64,000 nucleotides of DNA from Stenotrophomonas aracearum (GTDB taxonomy: Bacteria; Pseudomonadota; Gammaproteobacteria; Xanthomonadales; Xanthomonadaceae). Below are positions 37,169-44,967 of the stretch, piece after piece. Every line of letters starts with the position of its first letter. Position 1 is the first letter of the stretch. Position numbers and translations under genes: made by a program. The notes under the pieces were generated by a model that ran no database searches, was not told the DNA's origin, and was given only the letters and a program-made list of their open reading frames with translations. The stretch lies in contig NZ_CP115543.1 of assembly GCF_031834615.1 (NCBI RefSeq), positions 1,499,001-1,563,000 on the forward strand, read 5' to 3'.

Positions 37169-38173
37169 ATGGCCCGGGCGATCGCAGCAGGCGTCCTGCT
37201 GGCGGGGTTGGCCTGCGCCGGCCTGTCCGAGGGCAGGGCGCAATCGTCGCCGCCGGAGGTGGTCGACCTGGCCCCGGTGGTGGTGTCCGGGGTGCAGCCC
37301 GGGCCCGGCATGTGGCAGGTGCGCAACGCCCAGGGCCACACCCTGTGGATCCTGGGCACGGTGTCGCCATTGCCGGCCAGGCTGGACTGGCGCGCCGACG
37401 AGGTCGAGGCGGTGATCGCCAGTGCCGACGCGGTACTGGGTTCGCCGGGCTGGTCGCTGGATGCCGACGTCGGCTTCTTCGGTCGGCTGACCCTGCTGCC
37501 GTCCGCGATGAAGGCCGCGCACGATCCTGAAGGGCGGCGCCTGCAGGACATTCTTCCCGCCGATCTTTACGCGCGTTGGCAGCCCCTAAAGCAGCGCTAC
37601 CTCGGTCGCGGCGATGGCGTGGAAAAAGACCGACCGCTGGTGGCGGCGACACGGCTGTACGCCGCCGCGCTGGATGAGGTCGGGCTGACCCCGCGTTCGG
37701 GCGTGGGAAAACAGCTGTCGAAGGCCTACAAGCGACGCGGGTTGACGCCGGTCGTGACCAAGGTCGAGATCGAGGTCGACGATCCGCGCAAGGCATTGAA
37801 GGAAGTGCGCGCCAGCACGCTGCAGGACGTGACCTGCCTGCAGCGCACGCTGGACGTGGTTGAACACCAGTTGCCGCTGCTGGTTGAACGCGCCAATGCA
37901 TGGGCCGTAGGCGACACCAAGGCGTTGCAGCAGCTGGCATTGAAGAGCCAGTACGACGCCTGCGTCGGCGCCATTGCCAGCAGCGAGCTTGGACAGCGAC
38001 GTGGCATGACCCAGCTGGACGCGCGCGCGTCCGCGAAGTGGCTGGCCGCCGCACGCGACGCATTGGCCCGCCACCCGGTGACCTTCGCCACGGTGCCGGT
38101 GCATTCGCTGGTCGAGCCGGGTGGGTATCTCGACCGGCTGCGCCAGGCCGGCTACACCGTGCAGTCGCCCTGA
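37169..38173 (+). CDS. TraB/GumN family exported protein
   Basis: A 334-residue protein with a signal peptide (IAAGVLLAGLACAGLSEGRAQ). The mature part has the family start MWQVRNAQGHTLWILGTVSPLPARLDW, a conserved LWxxGTxH-like motif in which the usual His is Ser here (GTVSPLP), and a C-terminal block FATVPVHSLVEPGGYLDRLRQAGYTV. TraB/GumN proteins are thought to be metal-dependent peptidase-like (Tiki family) and the altered residue may remove a metal ligand; that is inference. It follows the GST gene by 2 bp. Confidence 0.85.
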   Translation: MARAIAAGVLLAGLACAGLSEGRAQSSPPEVVDLAPVVVSGVQPGPGMWQVRNAQGHTLWILGTVSPLPARLDWRADEVEAVIASADAVLGSPGWSLDADVGFFGRLTLLPSAMKAAHDPEGRRLQDILPADLYARWQPLKQRYLGRGDGVEKDRPLVAATRLYAAALDEVGLTPRSGVGKQLSKAYKRRGLTPVVTKVEIEVDDPRKALKEVRASTLQDVTCLQRTLDVVEHQLPLLVERANAWAVGDTKALQQLALKSQYDACVGAIASSELGQRRGMTQLDARASAKWLAAARDALARHPVTFATVPVHSLVEPGGYLDRLRQAGYTVQSP

Positions 38174-38245
38174 GCATCTGGCCGCGCGTCTTTTCCACCG
38201 CGCGCGCTTCATGGCATAGTCGTCTGGACAACACCGGGGGTGCAT

Positions 38246-38701
38246 ATGGCATTGCACGCGTTCGCCTACGTCAGCGAAGCGGTCGAAGGAATCGACGGGT
38301 CGGACATCGACCGCATACTCGCCGCCGCATCGAGCTTCAACAAGGTCACCGGTGTCACGGGTGTCCTGATGTTCGACGGCCAGCGCTTCCTGCAGTACCT
38401 GGAAGGGCCGGATGATGGCGTGGCCTCGGTCGAACAGCGGGTCTTGAACGCCCGCAGCCACCTGCGCGTCCGCGCGCTGGCCCGTGGCGAAGTGGCCACC
38501 CGCCATTTCCCGCGCTGGACCATGGCGTCTTCCCGGATCGACCCGGAGGTGATGAGCGCGATCGTCGATGCCGAGTGGCTGGGATTCAGCGCGGCCCCAC
38601 CGGTGGAGGGTCAGCGGCGGGTGGGTTTCGCACGCCTGCTGGAACTGTGGACCGGCGTTTCCGGCGAGCTGGAGCCGGCCGCGGTGACCCTCGGTTCGTG
38701 A
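38246..38701 (+). CDS. short BLUF-domain blue-light sensor
   Basis: A 151-residue protein made almost only of a BLUF domain, which binds FAD and senses blue light. Key residues fall at the family positions: Y8, N32, Q50 (GQRFLQYLEG) and W91 with M93 (FPRWTM). The C-terminal 55 residues are a short helical cap with no enzyme output domain, so it should act by binding a partner. The ATG at 38246 is used; the upstream GTG at 38240 adds two residues. No EAL, GGDEF or MerR partner is adjacent. A probable RNA gene follows. Confidence 0.92.
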   Translation: MALHAFAYVSEAVEGIDGSDIDRILAAASSFNKVTGVTGVLMFDGQRFLQYLEGPDDGVASVEQRVLNARSHLRVRALARGEVATRHFPRWTMASSRIDPEVMSAIVDAEWLGFSAAPPVEGQRRVGFARLLELWTGVSGELEPAAVTLGS

Positions 38702-38753
38702 TTGCGTGCGCGCCGTAACAGAAAGATCACAGTGCAGCGCCTACGATGTGTCT

Positions 38754-38870
38754 ACCAGCTGTGACCGGTCCGGGGGAGGCCCCCGGGGTTGTCTGAAAGG
38801 GTAGTAACCGCAGCTGGACCACTTTGTTGGCCGTCGTCCGTACTCTCCGCGGGCGGCGGCTTTGTTCTTT
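38754..38870 (+). ncRNA. putative structured RNA (small RNA or leader) with its own terminator
   Basis: The 228-bp gap between the BLUF and dehydrogenase genes holds a compact set of hairpins. CCAGCTG (38755-38761) can pair with CAGCTGG (38811-38817), enclosing a CCGGGGG/CCCCCGG hairpin with an AGG loop (38770-38786) and an unpaired GTCTGAAAGGGTAGTAACCG segment. A strong terminator follows at 38830-38860. A TACGAT (38742-38747) would place a transcript start right at the first stem; its -35 is poor. It may be a free small RNA or an attenuated leader of the next gene. I do not match it to a known RNA family. Confidence 0.5.
38830..38870 (+). terminator. Rho-independent terminator ending the putative RNA
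   Basis: GCCGTCGTCCG (38830-38840) pairs over all 11 positions with CGGGCGGCGGC (38850-38860), counting two G-U pairs, and TTTGTTCTTT follows. It is too far (129 bp) from the BLUF stop to be only that gene's terminator with nothing between. Confidence 0.75.
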
Positions 38871-38929
38871 GTAGGCCTGCCTGCGACACGTTAGGCTTGT
38901 CGCACCTGCATCCTGCCTCCTGGCCACGA

Positions 38930-40237
38930 ATGACCGAATCCAACCTGCCGTTCCCGCACGCGGCCAGCGCCGCCGCGCAGGCGCGCATCTGCGTCATCGG
39001 GCTGGGCTATGTGGGCCTGCCGCTGACCGTGGCCTTCGGCGCGGTGCAGCCGACACTGGGCTATGACATCGACGCTGCACGGGTCGCCGAGCTGCAGCAG
39101 GGCCGCGACCATACCCTGGAGCTGGAACCGCAGGAACTGGCGGCCGCGGTGCACGCGCGCTACAGCGCCGACCCCGACGACCTGTCCGACTGCAACGTCT
39201 ACATCGTCACCGTGCCGACGCCGATCGATGCACACGAGCAGCCCGACCTCGGCCCGCTGCGCGCCGCCAGCATCCTGATCGCCAGCGTACTCAAGCGCGG
39301 CGACCTGGTGATCTACGAATCCACCGTGTATCCGGGCACCACCGAAGAAGTGTGCGTGCCCCTGCTGGAAGCCGGCTCGGGCCTGCGCTTCAACCAGGAC
39401 TTCCACTGCGGCTACAGCCCGGAACGGATCAACCCGGGCGACCGCCAGCGACGCCTCGCGGACATCCGCAAGATCACCTCCGGCTCCACCGCCGAAGTGG
39501 CCGCGGTGGTTGACGCGCTGTATGCGCGCATCATCCATGCCGGTACCTGGCCGGCGCCGTCGATCCGCGTGGCCGAAGCGGCCAAGGTGATCGAGAACAT
39601 CCAGCGCGACGTCAACATCGCGCTGGTCAATGAACTGGCGTTGATCTTCGACCGGCTCGGCATCGACACCCAGGACGTGCTGGACGCGGCCGGCAGCAAG
39701 TGGAACTTCCTGCCATTCCGGCCGGGCCTGGTGGGCGGGCACTGCATCGGCGTGGACCCGTACTACCTGCTGCACAAGTCCGAAAGCGTGGGCTACCACC
39801 CCGACCTCATCCACACCGCGCGCCAGGTCAACAACCGGGTCGGCGCGCACGTGGCGCAGCGGGTGCTGGCGCTGCTGCAGGCGCGGGGCCACGCGTTGCC
39901 GCAGGCGCGCGTGCTGGTGCTGGGCGTGACCTTCAAGGAGAACTGCCCGGACCTGCGCAACAGCCGCGCGCTGGAGCTGGCCCAGGCCCTGCAGGACGCC
40001 GGTGCCCAGGTGCAGGTGCAGGACCCGTGGGTGGGGCCGGCCACGCTGCAGGGCAGCGGCCTGCACTGGGTGGATACGCCGGACCCGCAGGGCTACGACG
40101 CAGTGGTGCTGGCGGTGGCGCATGACCGCTTCCGGAACATGGACCGCGCCGCGATCCAGGCGCTGCTGCGCCCGGACGGGGTGGTGTACGACGTGAAATC
40201 GGTCTGGCCGCGCGATGTGGTCGACGACCGGCTGTAG
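38930..40237 (+). CDS. UDP-N-acetylhexosamine 6-dehydrogenase (TviB/WbpO-like)
   Basis: A 435-residue nucleotide sugar dehydrogenase. The NAD loop is ICVIGLGYVGLPLTVAFG near residue 20, followed by VTVPTPIDAHEQPDL, ESTVYPGTTEE and NIQRDVNIALVNELA. The catalytic Cys is in GGHCIGVDPYYL (near residue 271), and GVTFKENCPDLRNSRA is the C-terminal UDP-binding block. The YSPERINPGD segment is typical of UDP-GlcNAc/GalNAc enzymes such as TviB. No epimerase or glycosyltransferase cluster is adjacent, so it supplies an aminouronic acid for a polymer made elsewhere. The frame is open upstream through the putative RNA, but the ATG at 38930 is the family start. Confidence 0.9.
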   Translation: MTESNLPFPHAASAAAQARICVIGLGYVGLPLTVAFGAVQPTLGYDIDAARVAELQQGRDHTLELEPQELAAAVHARYSADPDDLSDCNVYIVTVPTPIDAHEQPDLGPLRAASILIASVLKRGDLVIYESTVYPGTTEEVCVPLLEAGSGLRFNQDFHCGYSPERINPGDRQRRLADIRKITSGSTAEVAAVVDALYARIIHAGTWPAPSIRVAEAAKVIENIQRDVNIALVNELALIFDRLGIDTQDVLDAAGSKWNFLPFRPGLVGGHCIGVDPYYLLHKSESVGYHPDLIHTARQVNNRVGAHVAQRVLALLQARGHALPQARVLVLGVTFKENCPDLRNSRALELAQALQDAGAQVQVQDPWVGPATLQGSGLHWVDTPDPQGYDAVVLAVAHDRFRNMDRAAIQALLRPDGVVYDVKSVWPRDVVDDRL

Positions 40238-40284
40238 ACCGGAACGGTTGTAGACTCCGCCGCATGTGTTGATTGAGGAACGCC

Positions 40285-41907
40285 ATGCACCGGTACCTGG
40301 CCTACGTGCTCGCCATCCTGTTGTTCCCGCTCTGCGTCTGGCTGGCCACGATCTGGCCGGCCTGGTACTGGGGCGTGGGGATCACCGCGGCCATGATCGC
40401 GATCGGCACCTGGGACCTGGTCCAGAAGCGCAGCACGCTGCGCCGCAACTACCCGGTGCTGGCCCACTTCCGCTATGGGCTGGAATCGATCGGGCCGGAA
40501 ATCCGCCAGTACTTCGTGCAGAGCGACCTGGAAGACGTGCCGTTCTCGCGCCAGCAGCGCGCGCTGATCTACCAGCGCTCCAAGAATGAAATGGACGTGG
40601 TCCCGTTCGGCACGCTGCGCAGCACCTATGCGGTGGACTACGAGTGGATCAATCACTCGCTGGCGCCCACTGAAGTAGCCGACCATGACTTCCGCGTGCT
40701 GATCGGGCCGAACTGCGCCAAGCCGTATTCGGCCAGCGTGTTCAACATCTCGGCGATGAGCTTCGGCTCGCTCTCTGCCAATGCGATCCGCGCGCTCAAT
40801 GAAGGCGCGCGGCGCGGTGGGTTCTATCACGACACCGGCGAAGGCTCGATCTCGCCGTACCACCGCGAAATGGGCGGCGACCTGGTGTGGGAGATCGGCT
40901 CGGGCTACTTCGGCTGCCGCGACGAACACGGCGCTTTCAGCGAAGAGCGGTTCGTGGCCAACGCCAACACCGACCAGGTGCGCATGATCGAGATCAAGCT
41001 GTCGCAGGGCGCCAAGCCTGGCCACGGCGGCGTGCTGCCGGCGGCCAAGGTCAGCGCCGAGATCTCGGTCACGCGCGGTGTGCCGATGGGCGTGGACTGC
41101 GTGTCGCCGTCGAAGCACTCGGCGTTCAACACGCCGGTGGAACTGCTGCAGTTCGTGGCGCGGCTGCGCGAACTCTCCGGCGGCAAACCGGTGGGATTCA
41201 AGCTTGCGATCGGACATCCGTGGGAGTGGTTCGGCATTGCCAAGGCGATGCAGGAAACCGGGCTGCTGCCGGACTTCATCGTGGTCGACGGCGCCGAGGG
41301 CGGAACCGGCGCGGCACCGGCGGAGTTCATCGACCATGTCGGCGTGCCGATGCACGAGGCGCTGCTGCTGGTGCACAACACGCTGGTCGGGCTGGACCTG
41401 CGCGACCGCATCCGGGTCGGCGCGGCCGGCAAGGTCAGCAGTGCGTTCGAGATCGCCCGCACCATCGCGCTGGGCGCGGACTGGTGCAACGCCGGTCGCG
41501 GTTTCATGTTTGCGCTGGGCTGCATCCAGTCGCTGAGCTGCCACAGCGACCGCTGCCCGACCGGCATCGCCACCCAGAATCCGAACCGCTGGCGCCACCT
41601 GGACGCGGCCGACAAGGCCACCCGCGTGCACAACTACCACGAGAACACGCTGCGCGCGCTGCGCGACCTGCTCTGTGCGGCCGGCCTGCAGCACCCGGCC
41701 GAGCTGGGCCCGGAGCACATCGTGCGTCGCGTCTCCCCGGTGGAGATCCGCTCGCTGGCCTCGCTTTACCGCTACCTCAGCCCCGGCGAACTGTTGCGCC
41801 GCGTCCCCGACCACGCCGTCTTCCACGACTTCTGGTCCGACGCCCGTAGCGACTCCTTCGAGCCGCCCGCGCGCATCCGGGCATTGAGAAACAGCAAATC
41901 GCGGTAG
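40285..41907 (+). CDS. FMN-binding glutamate synthase family protein
   Basis: A 540-residue protein with two N-terminal membrane helices (YLAYVLAILLFPLCVWLATIW and GVGITAAMIAIGTW) and a large FMN-binding glutamate synthase-like domain. It shows ISAMSFGSLSANAIRALNEGA, GEGSISPYH, GAKPGHGGVLPAAKV, VVDGAEGGTGAAPAEF and CHSDRCPTGIATQ, where the Cys cluster matches the 3Fe-4S site of glutamate synthase. The amidotransferase domain and GltD are missing, so it is not the classical enzyme. Function unknown. TGAGGAA before the ATG is a good ribosome binding site. The TAG stop lies in the loop of a perfect palindrome. Confidence 0.88.
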   Translation: MHRYLAYVLAILLFPLCVWLATIWPAWYWGVGITAAMIAIGTWDLVQKRSTLRRNYPVLAHFRYGLESIGPEIRQYFVQSDLEDVPFSRQQRALIYQRSKNEMDVVPFGTLRSTYAVDYEWINHSLAPTEVADHDFRVLIGPNCAKPYSASVFNISAMSFGSLSANAIRALNEGARRGGFYHDTGEGSISPYHREMGGDLVWEIGSGYFGCRDEHGAFSEERFVANANTDQVRMIEIKLSQGAKPGHGGVLPAAKVSAEISVTRGVPMGVDCVSPSKHSAFNTPVELLQFVARLRELSGGKPVGFKLAIGHPWEWFGIAKAMQETGLLPDFIVVDGAEGGTGAAPAEFIDHVGVPMHEALLLVHNTLVGLDLRDRIRVGAAGKVSSAFEIARTIALGADWCNAGRGFMFALGCIQSLSCHSDRCPTGIATQNPNRWRHLDAADKATRVHNYHENTLRALRDLLCAAGLQHPAELGPEHIVRRVSPVEIRSLASLYRYLSPGELLRRVPDHAVFHDFWSDARSDSFEPPARIRALRNSKSR

Positions 41908-41915
41908 CGATTTGC
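41894..41915 (+). repeat. palindrome around the stop codon of the glutamate-synthase-like gene
   Basis: GCAAATCGC (41894-41902) and GCGATTTGC (41907-41915) form a perfect 9-bp stem with the loop GGTA. The stop TAG (41905-41907) spans the loop and the stem. No T run follows, so it is not a classical terminator but could protect the mRNA end. Confidence 0.6.
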
Positions 41916-41916
41916 G

Positions 41917-41985
41917 GTAGTGCCGGCCGCCGGCCGGCTCCTCGCGGTCCTGCATCGTGCGGAGCCGGCCGGCGGCCGGCACTAC
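41917..41985. repeat. SMAG-like GTAG repeat pair (inverted dimer)
   Basis: Two copies of a GTAG-headed palindrome face each other. The left begins GTAGTGCCGGCCGCCGGC and the right is its reverse complement ending GCCGGCACTAC, with a spacer of about 20 bp. The arms can form one large hairpin. This matches the SMAG family of Stenotrophomonas. The right copy reaches into the stop codon of the flavoprotein gene. Confidence 0.85.
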
Positions 41986-43235
41986 GGTTGGACGCGACTC
42001 AAATGGTCGATAACCCCACGCCCAGCCCGCAACCCGCTCGCAAAGCACGCGGTCAACAGGTAACCCCCGGTCGGCGCTTCCCAGTCCAGCATCTCGCCGG
42101 CACAGAACGTTCCGGGCATCGCGCGCAGCATCAACTGCGGATCCAATGCCTCCAGCCGCACCCCGCCGGCGGTACTGATCACCTCGGCGATTGGACGCGG
42201 CCGCAGCAGCGACAGCGGCAGGCGCTTCAGCGCGGTGGCCACGGACTCGGCCGGCAGGTCGCCCGCCTGCCTGCCCAGCACCTCGAACAGCAGCGCCGAC
42301 TTCACCCCGCCCAGGCCTAGCTGGCGACGCAGGTGTTCGCCGAAGCTGCGGCCCTGGCGCGGCTTGCGCAGCTTCTCCAGCACCTGCGCGTCGCTCTGCC
42401 CGGGCAGCAGGTCCAGCTGCACGACCACCTCGCCATCGCGCGCCAGCGAGTCGCGCAGGTCGGCCGCCATCGCGTACACCAGGCTGCCTTCGATGCCGTC
42501 GGCGCTGATCACGCATTCGCCCTGCTGCGAACGCGGCTGGCCGTCCAGCGCGGTCCAGTGGGCCACCACCGGCTTGAGCGGCGCACCGGCCTGGCGTTCG
42601 CGGAAGTAGGGCGTCCAGGCGATGTCGAACCCGCAGTTGGCCGGCTTGATCGGCGCGATTTCCACGCCGCGCGCGGCCAGCGGTGCCACCCACGCCGCAT
42701 CCGAGCCGAGCTCGGGCCAGCTGCCGCCGCCCATCGCCAGCACCACGGCATCGGCCTGCACGCGCGCCACGCCGTCCGGCGTATTGAACTGCAGCGCGCC
42801 GTCCGCGTCCCAGCCGGTCCAGCGATGCTGCACGTGGAAACGCACTCCGGATTCCTTCAGGCGGCGCACCCAGCCGCGCAGCAGCGGCGCGGCCTTGCGG
42901 TCCATCGGAAACACCCGGCCGGAGCTGCCGACATAGGTGTCGATGCCGAAGCCCTGCGCCCACGCGCGCAGCGCGGGGCCGTCGAAATCGGCGAGCCACG
43001 CGCCAACCTCCGCAGCGCCCTCGCGGTAGCGCGCCACGAACACGTCCAGCGGATCGGAATGGGTCAGGTTCAGGCCACCCTTGCCGGCGATCAGGAACTT
43101 GCGCCCGGGCGAGCCCTTGGCCTCGTACACGTCCACGGCATGGCCGGCGGCGCGCACGGTTTCGGCCGCCATCAGCCCGGCCGGGCCGCCACCGATGATG
43201 GCAACGCGTCGCATCGCGGGTACGGCTTCGTCCAT
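41982..43235 (-). CDS. HI0933/BaiN-type flavoprotein (TIGR03862-like)
   Basis: A 417-residue FAD flavoprotein of the HI0933-like class. The N-terminal dinucleotide loop is AIIGGGPAGLMAAETVRAAG, followed by GRKFLIAGKGGLNLTHS, which is typical of this class, then SSGRVFPMDRKAAPLLRGW, AVVLAMGGGSWPELGSD, and a C-terminal CAGEMLDWEAPTGGYLLTACFASG. Members reduce unknown substrates. Start is at 43235 or seven codons later. The gene follows the FKBP lipoprotein by 5 bp. Its TAG stop is the GTAG head of a SMAG-like repeat. Confidence 0.9.
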   Translation of the reverse strand: MDEAVPAMRRVAIIGGGPAGLMAAETVRAAGHAVDVYEAKGSPGRKFLIAGKGGLNLTHSDPLDVFVARYREGAAEVGAWLADFDGPALRAWAQGFGIDTYVGSSGRVFPMDRKAAPLLRGWVRRLKESGVRFHVQHRWTGWDADGALQFNTPDGVARVQADAVVLAMGGGSWPELGSDAAWVAPLAARGVEIAPIKPANCGFDIAWTPYFRERQAGAPLKPVVAHWTALDGQPRSQQGECVISADGIEGSLVYAMAADLRDSLARDGEVVVQLDLLPGQSDAQVLEKLRKPRQGRSFGEHLRRQLGLGGVKSALLFEVLGRQAGDLPAESVATALKRLPLSLLRPRPIAEVISTAGGVRLEALDPQLMLRAMPGTFCAGEMLDWEAPTGGYLLTACFASGLRAGRGVIDHLSRVQP

Positions 43236-43240
43236 GCCGG

Positions 43241-43681
43241 TCAGCGCGGCTTGACGTCAAGCAGCTCCACGTCGAACACCAGCGAGGCGTTCGGCGGGAT
43301 CGGGCCGGCGCCGGAGGCGCCGTAGCCGTATTCGGCGGGGATCATCAGAGTGCGCTTGCCGCCGACCTTCATGCCGGCAAACCCTTCATCCCAGCCCCGG
43401 ATGACCTGGCCCTTGCCCAGCCCGAAGCTGAACGGCTCGCCGCGGTCGACCGAGCTGTCGAACTTCTCGCCGTGCTTGTCGGCCGCTTTCTCGTCGTACA
43501 CCCAGCCGGTGTAATGGACCACGATGGTGCTGCCCGGGGTGGCCTCGGCGCCGGTGCCGGGCTGGGTGTCGATCTTCTCGAACGCGGCGATGCTGCCACC
43601 CGGCGGCGGGCCGGGCGGGGTACAGGCGGCCAGGAGCGAGAGCAGCGCGGGAACCAGCAGGAATTTCGGCAGACGACGCAT
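43241..43681 (-). CDS. FKBP-type peptidyl-prolyl isomerase lipoprotein
   Basis: A 146-residue exported prolyl isomerase. The signal is that of a lipoprotein ([17 protein letters not shown], lipobox LAAC with Cys20), so it is anchored in the envelope. The FKBP domain has [62 protein letters not shown] and a final [10 protein letters not shown], with the usual aromatic pocket residues. The frame is open 51 codons upstream but the ATG at 43681 gives the lipoprotein signal. It leads a two-gene unit with the flavoprotein. Confidence 0.94.
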   Translation of the reverse strand: MRRLPKFLLVPALLSLLAACTPPGPPPGGSIAAFEKIDTQPGTGAEATPGSTIVVHYTGWVYDEKAADKHGEKFDSSVDRGEPFSFGLGKGQVIRGWDEGFAGMKVGGKRTLMIPAEYGYGASGAGPIPPNASLVFDVELLDVKPR

Positions 43682-43744
43682 GGGCGGCACCGGTGGTAAA
43701 GGGGGACGCAAGGGTAGCGCATCGCCGGGCGCTATCATGGGCGC

Positions 43745-44110
43745 ATGTCGAAACTGCTGCTCAACCTGCGCAACGTCGCGGACGATGAAATCCAGGACGT
43801 GACCGCCCTGCTGGACCAGGCGGGCATCGCCCATTACTGGACCGAGCCCAGCCCCTGGGGGATCTCGTTCGGCGGCATCTGGGTGAGTGACGACGGCGAC
43901 CAGCCGCGCGCCAAGGCGCTCATGGCCGAGTACCAGCAGGCGCGCAGCGTGCGGGTCCGTGCAGAGCGCCAGGCCGCCTTGGCCGATGGCAGCGCGGAGA
44001 CCTTCGGCACGCTGCTGCGGCGCCGCCCGCTGTTCGTGGTGGCGGTGCTGGCCGGCATGCTGGCCGCCGCCGCCCTGGTGCTGCTGCCGTTCGTGCTGCT
44101 GCGCGGGTGA
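43745..44110 (+). CDS. DUF6164-like small membrane protein
   Basis: A 121-residue protein. The N-terminal half is a soluble DUF2007-like fold ([47 protein letters not shown]), and the C-terminal part has one or two membrane helices ([26 protein letters not shown]). The similarity to DUF6164 is from memory and not certain. The gene is divergent from the FKBP gene and 20 bp before trhO. Function unknown. Confidence 0.75.
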   Translation: MSKLLLNLRNVADDEIQDVTALLDQAGIAHYWTEPSPWGISFGGIWVSDDGDQPRAKALMAEYQQARSVRVRAERQAALADGSAETFGTLLRRRPLFVVAVLAGMLAAAALVLLPFVLLRG

Positions 44111-44130
44111 GCGCGGGGTAAAATGGGCGG

Positions 44131-44877
44131 ATGATCGCCAATACCGCCGCCTACCACTTCACCCCCGTTGCCGACCCGGACGCGCTGTGCGCCACGCTGC
44201 TGGCGCGCGCCGAGGCCGCCGACCTGCGCGGCACGGTGCTGGTGGCAGGGGAGGGCATCAACCTGTTCCTGGCCGGCAGCGAAACGGGCATCGACGGCTT
44301 CTACGCCACCTTGCACGCCGATCCGCGCTTCGCCGGGATGCGGGTCAAGACCAGCTACAGCCGGATGCAGCCGTTCGCCCGGCTCAAGGCCAAGGTCAAG
44401 CCGGAGATCATCAGCTTCCGGATCGATGACGGCCAGCCGCTGGCCTATCCGCGCGCGCCCTCGGTAGACCCGGCTACGGTGCAGCGCTGGCTGCGCCAGG
44501 GCCACGACGATGACGGCAAACCGGTGGTGATGCTCGACACCCGCAACACGCAGGAGATTGAGTTCGGTACCTTCCAGGACGCGCTGGTGCTGCCGATCAC
44601 CAAGTTCACCGACCTGCCTGACGCCCTGGCCCCCCACCGCGACGCGCTGCGCGACAGCACGGTGGTCAGTTTCTGCACCGGCGGCATCCGCTGCGAAAAG
44701 GCAGCGCTGTGGATGCGCAACGACGGCATGGACAACGTGCTGCAGCTCGAAGGCGGCATCCTCGGCTATTTCGAGGCGGTTGGCGGCGAAGGCTACGACG
44801 GCCGCTGCTTCGTCTTCGACGAACGCGTGGCGCTGGACCCGGCGCTGAACCCCATGGTCGATCACGCCGCGGAATGA
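44131..44877 (+). CDS. trhO: tRNA uridine(34) hydroxylase TrhO (YceA), rhodanese-like
   Basis: TrhO forms 5-hydroxyuridine at position 34 of certain tRNAs, the first step to cmo5U or mo5U. The 248-residue protein has an N-terminal acylphosphatase-like domain ([18 protein letters not shown]), the [21 protein letters not shown] linker, and a rhodanese domain with [16 protein letters not shown] and the active loop [17 protein letters not shown], whose first Cys is essential. GGGG-type ribosome binding is weak, but the family start is at the ATG used. Confidence 0.93.
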   Translation: MIANTAAYHFTPVADPDALCATLLARAEAADLRGTVLVAGEGINLFLAGSETGIDGFYATLHADPRFAGMRVKTSYSRMQPFARLKAKVKPEIISFRIDDGQPLAYPRAPSVDPATVQRWLRQGHDDDGKPVVMLDTRNTQEIEFGTFQDALVLPITKFTDLPDALAPHRDALRDSTVVSFCTGGIRCEKAALWMRNDGMDNVLQLEGGILGYFEAVGGEGYDGRCFVFDERVALDPALNPMVDHAAE

Positions 44878-44967
44878 CCCGCGCGGGAATCAGCATCCCG
44901 CCAACGCCCATGGAATCGGCCGCTGGGCACCCCATCTCAGGTGCATAACCTGGAATGGAACGCGTCC

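Noticed and set aside
34464..38252. A 1262-codon open frame on the minus strand over globin, hemN, GST and the TraB/GumN gene
   Set aside because: Same pattern: a shadow of well-supported plus-strand genes, and it even crosses the tRNA-Leu gene.
40093..43260. A 1055-codon minus-strand open frame across the glutamate-synthase-like gene and the flavoprotein gene
   Set aside because: It covers a conserved gene on the opposite strand and part of another in a shifted frame.
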